Source: Halichondria panicea (lineage: Eukaryota > Porifera > Demospongiae > Suberitida > Halichondriidae). Taken from it: a DNA stretch of 64,000 nucleotides. The translations under genes were made by a program, and so were the position numbers. The stretch spans positions 12,262,632-12,326,631 of the forward strand of contig NC_087377.1 in assembly GCF_963675165.1 (NCBI RefSeq). The letters are read 5' to 3'. Of the stretch, positions 58,964 to 64,000 are shown piece by piece. Under the pieces are notes generated by a model. It was given only the letters and a program-made list of their open reading frames with translations, was not told the DNA's origin and did no database searches. How positions within the stretch are numbered: position 1 is the first letter of the stretch; every line of letters starts with the position of its first letter.

Positions 58964-60474
58964 ATGAGGCTAGTGCAGGAAAACCACAGCATTGGCTACT
59001 GGAAAGGAAAGAGTGGTCCTGCCAGAAAATTCTATAAGCTTACAAATTTCAGTTTGAGGCTATTGAAGCATGTCCGAGCACCAGAGGAGCTACCACATTT
59101 TTCTGGATTTGTAGTGGAAGTGACCCAAAAGCAGAGGTACCATGGTGAAGTAAACGAAAGTTCAAGCGATATCTCAAAAGGGTAATGAATGCATGCATGC
59201 ATTTTTGCTTATTTATAATACAGGTTGGCATTCATACCATGGTACAAGATACCAAACACAGACCAACTTCTGCAATATCTCAGTCCTGCTATTCCATCAG
59301 GGGCATTATCTTCACAACTCTCACTTTCTCAAACAAAGTCATTATTGATGCAGCTGTGTCAAGAGTTTTTTGAGTAAGCTATATTTTTTAGTATAAAGAA
59401 TCCATGCAATGGCTATAAGTATTATAATTATACCTGTGATGATTTTACCGCTACATCTATGAAGTGTTAGACACTAGTTGATAGTATCTATATACATGGG
59501 AAGTATACGTACATGCATGGGAAAAGTGCCTCAGAGCAGGTATATACTATGGGACTTATAGTATATGTATACCTGCAATTTACTTATAGTACACCTATAT
59601 ATATAGTAATCCTTTGTCAAGTAGTATAATTATATAGTCAAGCCTTGAGGGCAAGGTTTGCACATGCATGCGCACTATAGTATCTAGACACTTGCACTCA
59701 CTGTTTTGTCAGTGTCCATGTGATTTAGAAGCCCTTAGCCACTTGTAGTACCCTCGCTATTAGTTGTACTATATTTTGGCATGTGACTTTCATTATTTGT
59801 GCAATTGGCTATAGCCATTGGATCACTTTCCACATGTCTTGTTACTATACATGCTGTGTCATTCCCCCATTGTGTTTTGCAATCCATTCACTACAAGTAC
59901 CTGTATTTGGATATGTTATGTTCTATCTTCAGTGTGCATGAATTTACAAATTCATATAATTACACAATATACTTTTCAATATACCTTTCAATTGTGCACT
60001 CTTATTAAGTCTCCCGTACCCCCTTATATATAATACCTATATATTATGTGTTTAGGTGATTTCTCTCTTGGATGCTAATAAATTAAGTAGCTACTACTGT
60101 ACAGCCATTTTTACCATGAGATAGTTCTTAACTTTCTAATAATATACAAAAAACAAATCAAAACTATAATAATGAGTAATCGAAATACTGTATATTAAGT
60201 AACATTGAAGGCCATTACCTATAAGGCTTACAAACACATACATTATGATTAATATGCATGCATGCACATGAATTATAGGAATGAAGACAGTGATGCAGAT
60301 GAGGATGACACAGAGCCATCACAATACCATCCTGTATTTTGCACTGGGCTTCAACCTGATTCTAAAGTGTTTGTATTTGGACCTGAGGCACAGTTTTCTG
60401 CCAGGTGTTCTCCCATCGTCACGTGCAATGAGTTCGTTATGGAAAAATTGGCTCAAGCAGATGCTCTCGTCTGA
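58964..60474 (+). CDS. Three-exon gene of unknown function, 187 aa
   Basis: Exons 58964-59181, 59224-59373 and 60279-60474 join with agreeing phases (all phase 2) to 564 bases. Start: MRLVQENHSIGYWKGKSGPA. Then FYKLTNFSLRLLKHVRAPEE, SGFVVEVTQ, LAFIPWYKIPNTDQLLQYLS, TKSLLMQLCQEFFE, an acidic stretch (NEDSDADEDDTEPSQ) and SKVFVFGPEAQFSA before the stop. I do not recognise a family. There is no signal peptide or membrane span; Cys are few. It lies on the same strand, 320 bp after the broken transposase-like gene, and could be its second product or an unrelated host gene. Consistent splicing argues it is a real gene or a recent one. The true start could be upstream. Confidence 0.5.
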
Positions 60475-60599
60475 TTTCTTGTTTCCACGCTTTTTTGTGG
60501 TTCCCCTGGCCAATCCTAGCAATTTTCACATTGCAAATGTTTTTCTAGTCGGATATACATATTATGGCCGGGGTGCATGAGGGCCCTGTGAGGTGCATG

Positions 60600-60845
60600 C
60601 ATCATGGGGTTGCCAATAAAAGTCTGTCAATTGTGAACGCTTATATACTATATATATAGTATAAACTAAATTTGTAATCATTCTGTCAATTGTGAACGCT
60701 TATATCAAACGTATACTATATATATAAATTTGTGATCATTCTGTCAATTGTGAACGCTTATATCAAACGTATACCTTACATGATTCCACAAATAGAAACT
60801 AATTAATTTTGTGAACATTCTGTCAATTGTGAACGCATAATAATA
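60600..60845. repeat. Four spaced copies of a 17-base motif
   Basis: tctgtcaattgtgaacgc occurs four times between 60624 and 60838, with AT-rich spacers partly repeated (ttatatcaaacgtatac). Confidence 0.85.
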
Positions 60846-61275
60846 AAGCGAAAATGTTGAATTTTCTACATAATATTACTTTCATGCAATAGAGATCTAT
60901 ATGCATGACGTATTTATCATACACTCCATGATATAAATGGAGGACTTATTATACTCTGAGTTCATGATAGTTTAATAGTGCATGTACTCAGAGTATAATT
61001 ATAGTGGCAGTTTTTCTAAAAAAAAAGTCAACTTTATTTGTTTTTAGACCCTAATACGCTATATATATATAAACTACACATGCATGTCTATCAGTTTGCA
61101 TAATAGCACTATATATAGGCTATAGAGAATTGGAGACAACTCAAGTTCAGGTAGATTCTTCACCAGTTCTGATAGCAGTATATCATGATTGTGATAGTGT
61201 GATAGTATCACAATTTATGCCCCACCAAAAAACCGTCCACAAATCAAACAGTGTATCCTGCTTTGACGCAAGAAT
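60846..61275. other. Non-coding spacer
   Basis: Contains a short inverted pair around 60950-61005 (tattatactctgagttcatg / atgtactcagagtataat). No gene seen. Confidence 0.4.
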
Positions 61276-61407
61276 AAATTGGATAATTTGCACATGACAT
61301 TAATATTTAATAGCATTCCTGATTTACACAAGCTGTAGCCCAGAGTCACCAGTCCCTTTTCTCCCGCCCCCGTCCAATCAGAGAAAAGGGAGTGGCTTGC
61401 GAGTCTA
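61276..61407. mobile_element. Single end of the RecQ-fragment TIR element
   Basis: Matches 35079-35207 almost base for base (ataatttgcacatgacatta to the terminus gcttgcgagtcta). The opposite end is absent here. Confidence 0.75.
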
Positions 61408-61478
61408 CAGTTATATTAGATCTGCATTCTTCCTCTGGCCGGCTAGGCTAGACATACGCATACGCGCTGCCAGCACTG

Positions 61479-61900
61479 CAGGGGCGTAGCCAGGGGGGGT
61501 GCTAGGGGTGCTCGAGTACCCCCAACCAGCCTGAGTCAAGTATGAAAATCACAGAGAAATGTATCTGATTATCCAGCTGAGCACCCCTTTTCTTCCAAAT
61601 CTTGCTACAGTTAGGCTGTTAGCTAGCTAGTATAGCAAGGAAAACGATTCAGTCTCTACACTGTGAGGTATTCTGGCTTAAAATCTATAACTCTTTTGTG
61701 ATCGTGGCCAGCTTCTTATGCAAATAAACGTTCAGCCACGCCCAACTTGGCAGATAAGTCAATTGTGACGTCATTAATAAGAGGTGTGGCTTCCGGTCAA
61801 CCAAATTTTGGCGCTGCGCGGCTAAAATCGGACGCTTTGCGCCCTCTTTCATCTGTGACATGATAGCACCCCTTTCTCCAAAATCCTGGCTACGCCCCTG
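61479..61900. mobile_element. 422-bp TIR element just upstream of a receptor start
   Basis: Ends caggggcgtagccagg and cctggctacgcccctg are exact inverted copies. No clear flanking duplication. The right end is 34 bp before the start codon of the receptor at 61935. Confidence 0.75.
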
Positions 61901-61934
61901 AGCAAGATAGCAGCGAAGTTGTAAGTGAAGGAGA

Positions 61935-64000
61935 ATGGCAATCAAGATGTGGCACTCATGTGTCTTCCAGCTTTTACTGATTGGCGGTAAGAACCTGTAC
62001 TGCTTTTCTAGTTCTTAAATAGCTAGCTCTATTAAATTATGTCATGTCAAGCTAGAATGCTCATGAAGTGCATTATGATATGAATGATCGATCTGTTCAT
62101 CACCCTGTTAGATTCTTCCACTATACACTTCTGGATACATGTAGGTATTCCGTTGGTGTTGGGTGAACTGACTCGTGACTATACTGGGACCCCCTGTACT
62201 GGAGATGTGGTCTCGCTCACTTGTACAGTGCCTGGAATGTTGTTGGGATGGGATATCCCTGATTCAAATAATCACATAGTACTTGACAGTGGAAGTGAAC
62301 TTCCATTCGTAAGAAATCCATACACAGTAACATCACTTGTGATCAATTCCAATATCACCTCCAATTTGATTTTCCCTGCGATGGAGGGGATCACTATTGG
62401 TTGTTTTCCTGTAGGACAGTTGCAGCTGAGGGAAGAACTCACCATACGGACAGTAGGTGAGGTTATATTGAGGTTATTATTACAATATCATGCTCTTTAC
62501 AGATACTCCTTTACCACCAAATGGATTCAGTAAATCAATTCTGAGTAGCTCAGCCGATGTAGTTAGTGTAGCTGTTGGTTGGAACCCTCCTACTGAGACT
62601 GGTGGTAGAGATGACCTCGACTACACAGTAACTATCTCACCTCCGGCCCAGCTCTCTACTACCGTCCTCACATCCACCTCTGTCACTGTGACTGCTCAAT
62701 ACAATGTGGACTACACTATCAGTGTTGTGGCTACCAATTGTGCTGGGAACAGTACAACAGCTGGGTACAACTTTAGGATCGGTGAGTCAACATCGTCTAA
62801 ATTTAAACAGTACACTACACTGACTCCCTCTAGTGCAGGCAACTGTCCTGTGTTGACCGACCCCATGAATGGAGCGTTTGGACCAACCACCAGTAGTTTA
62901 CCAGGATCCATAGTAACTATCCAGTGTGACGCTGGGTATTTGTCTGCTGTTACGATGGTGACATGTGAAAGTACACTGATGTGGAGTCCAGACCCTGACG
63001 CTATTGAGTGTACATCACTAACCACACCTACTCCCACAATTTGTGAGTTTAAGCTCTTGGCTATATATTTACCCCATGTGTGCATGTGCAGCGAGCAGCA
63101 GGGGTGGAGTGATTGGTGTGTGTGTGTCGGTTTGTGTGTGTGTGTGGACACAAAATGAGCTGTTTGAGCGAACTAGACACTTTCATAGGCTGCTTTAACT
63201 GCTCTACTTAAATATAGTTGAAACTTGTAGGCGATCTTCGAAGGTGAAAAACTAATACGAAATATAAGTGCCTCGAAAATTTCGCGCTATACGGTATATG
63301 ATTGTGAATCTATAAAGCAACGATTAGATTGATTAGTTTTTCACCTTTGAAGATCGCCTACAAGTTTCAACTATATTTATTAAGTTATACGCTATACGGT
63401 ATTACCCTAATGATAAAGATGTTACGGTAAAAAGTTATTGTATCCATTTTGCTGCTGTGCGATGAAGCTCAACGCACAGGGTGAATGCTCTACTGAGCAT
63501 CTTGTTATGGAAATAATACTTCCAACAGTATGTTAATTACACAGCTCCTCCAATGAACTGCACGGCTCCACTATCCCCACCAAGGAATGGCACCATCAGT
63601 GATCATTCAGTACCAGCTATTCCTGGTACACAAGTGACCTTTCAGTGTGACAACGGACTGTTCCCTGAGGGGATAATGACTGCCACCTGTCTAGCTACAG
63701 GAGAGTGGGACAAGAATCCAGGGGAAATTGTCTGCAGAGGCAAGTTTATTCATATATAGTCATGCTTCTATATACCTTGAACCACCTACAGCTGTTTCTT
63801 ACAATAGCAGATTATCTGATGGGAGTCGATTTGATGCAGCTGTCTCCATCAGTGTGGTTGTCACGGCAGTTCTATTCACCGTCATTGGATTGTTGATGGG
63901 ACTCTTGATAATGTATTTGTTCATGCATAAGAAGAATGTGTACTCTCTAGCAGCTAAAGAGCAAGCTAACGTAGGACCCACTGTATCAGCTGGTCCTGTT
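61935..64000 (+). CDS. Ig-FN3-CCP2 receptor, type-1 tail expected, cut by window end
   Basis: Exons 61935-61986 (signal peptide MAIKMWHSCVFQLLLIG), 62145-62456 (Ig-like: TPCTGDVVSLTC, LGW, ITIGC), 62503-62781 (FN3), 62839-63042 (CCP1), 63545-63739 (CCP2), 63792 to beyond 64000 (span and tail start); phases agree. FN3, CCP1, CCP2 and span exons are close to the 7222 and 13574 copies (RDDLDYTVTIS, NCPVLTDPMNGAFGP). The Ig-like exon is very different, so the gene is a mosaic. The span ends FMHKK, where other copies have R-K-K. The frame is open at the edge, stopping just before the Tyr of PVYEEV. The donor after CCP2 is GC. The CCP1-CCP2 intron (502 bp, usually about 60) holds a copy of another receptor's upstream region. 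Confidence 0.85.
63110..63515 (+). repeat. Copy of a receptor upstream region inside an intron
   Basis: 63155-63250 matches 6795-6915 (gagctgtttgagcgaactag, gtaggcgatcttcgaagg) and 63417-63510 matches about 6985-7090 (gttacggtaaaaagttattg, gggtgaatgctct). 63110-63150 is a TG-rich trace of the minisatellite. Between them, arms 63209-63256 and 63332-63379 form a 48-bp inverted repeat with few or no mismatches around a small AATTTTCG-type element. Confidence 0.8.

Noticed and set aside
62711-63151. A 146-codon minus-strand open frame
   Set aside because: Antisense to the FN3 and CCP1 exons of the receptor at 61935; no independent domain.

Overview
The window is eukaryotic and animal-like. Genes are split into short exons by mostly 50-100 bp GT-AG introns (a few GC-AG), the DNA is AT-rich, and about half of it is repeats and non-autonomous DNA transposons. 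The receptor style (signal peptide, Ig-like domain, fibronectin III, sushi/CCP domains, one membrane span, tyrosine-bearing tail) and the transposon style suggest a marine sponge, probably a demosponge like Amphimedon. That species guess is an inference from gene style, not a match I could run.

The main content is a cluster of related single-pass receptors in different states of repair. I reconstructed five loci with open frames exon by exon, checking splice phases. They are a plus-strand receptor at 7222-10146 (518 aa), a minus-strand receptor at 29023-34345 (about 523 aa), a short plus-strand receptor at 35393-36485 (279 aa), a plus-strand receptor at 50378-52583 (517 aa), and a plus-strand receptor at 61935 that runs off the right edge. 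A sixth copy at 13574-15149 carries a frameshift. Relics of the same family lie at 365-540, 3630-4245, 5676-5902, 23715-24780 and 53265-53560. Relics of other extracellular domain families lie at 44.5 and 46.1 kb.

The ectodomains are alike but the C-termini fall into three kinds. Tail type 1 (7.2, 13.6, 50.4 and 61.9 kb loci) has Tyr motifs PVYEEV and NQAYGPV/L; the 61.9 kb copy is cut off just before them. Tail type 2 (29-34 kb) has two ITIM-like motifs (VIYAAL, VTYATV), a Death domain and a proline-rich end. Tail type 3 (35.4 kb) has a Ser/Thr/Pro stalk and a hydrophobic C-terminus with no cytoplasmic tail, as in GPI-anchored proteins. Nearly every exon is phase 1-1, so heads and tails can be recombined without breaking the frame. 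This resembles the paired activating/inhibitory receptor systems of vertebrate immunity, here joined to a Death domain; I treat it as the most interesting content of the window.

Layout: 0-6 kb relics; 6.5-15.2 kb tandem duplication of minisatellite, upstream region and receptor (two copies); 15-29 kb gene-poor repeats with one relic; 29-36.5 kb head-to-head pair of receptors separated by a transposon; 36.5-42 kb hairpins and a roughly 3.3-kb palindrome; 44-46.6 kb other receptor-like relics and a long (CA)n; 47-50.3 kb nested transposons; 50.4-53.5 kb receptor plus relic; 54.5-58.6 kb transposon and broken transposase-like gene; 59-60.5 kb three-exon gene of unknown function; 61.3-64 kb transposons and a chimeric receptor. 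Transposon ends lie 30-190 bp from the start codons of four receptor genes.
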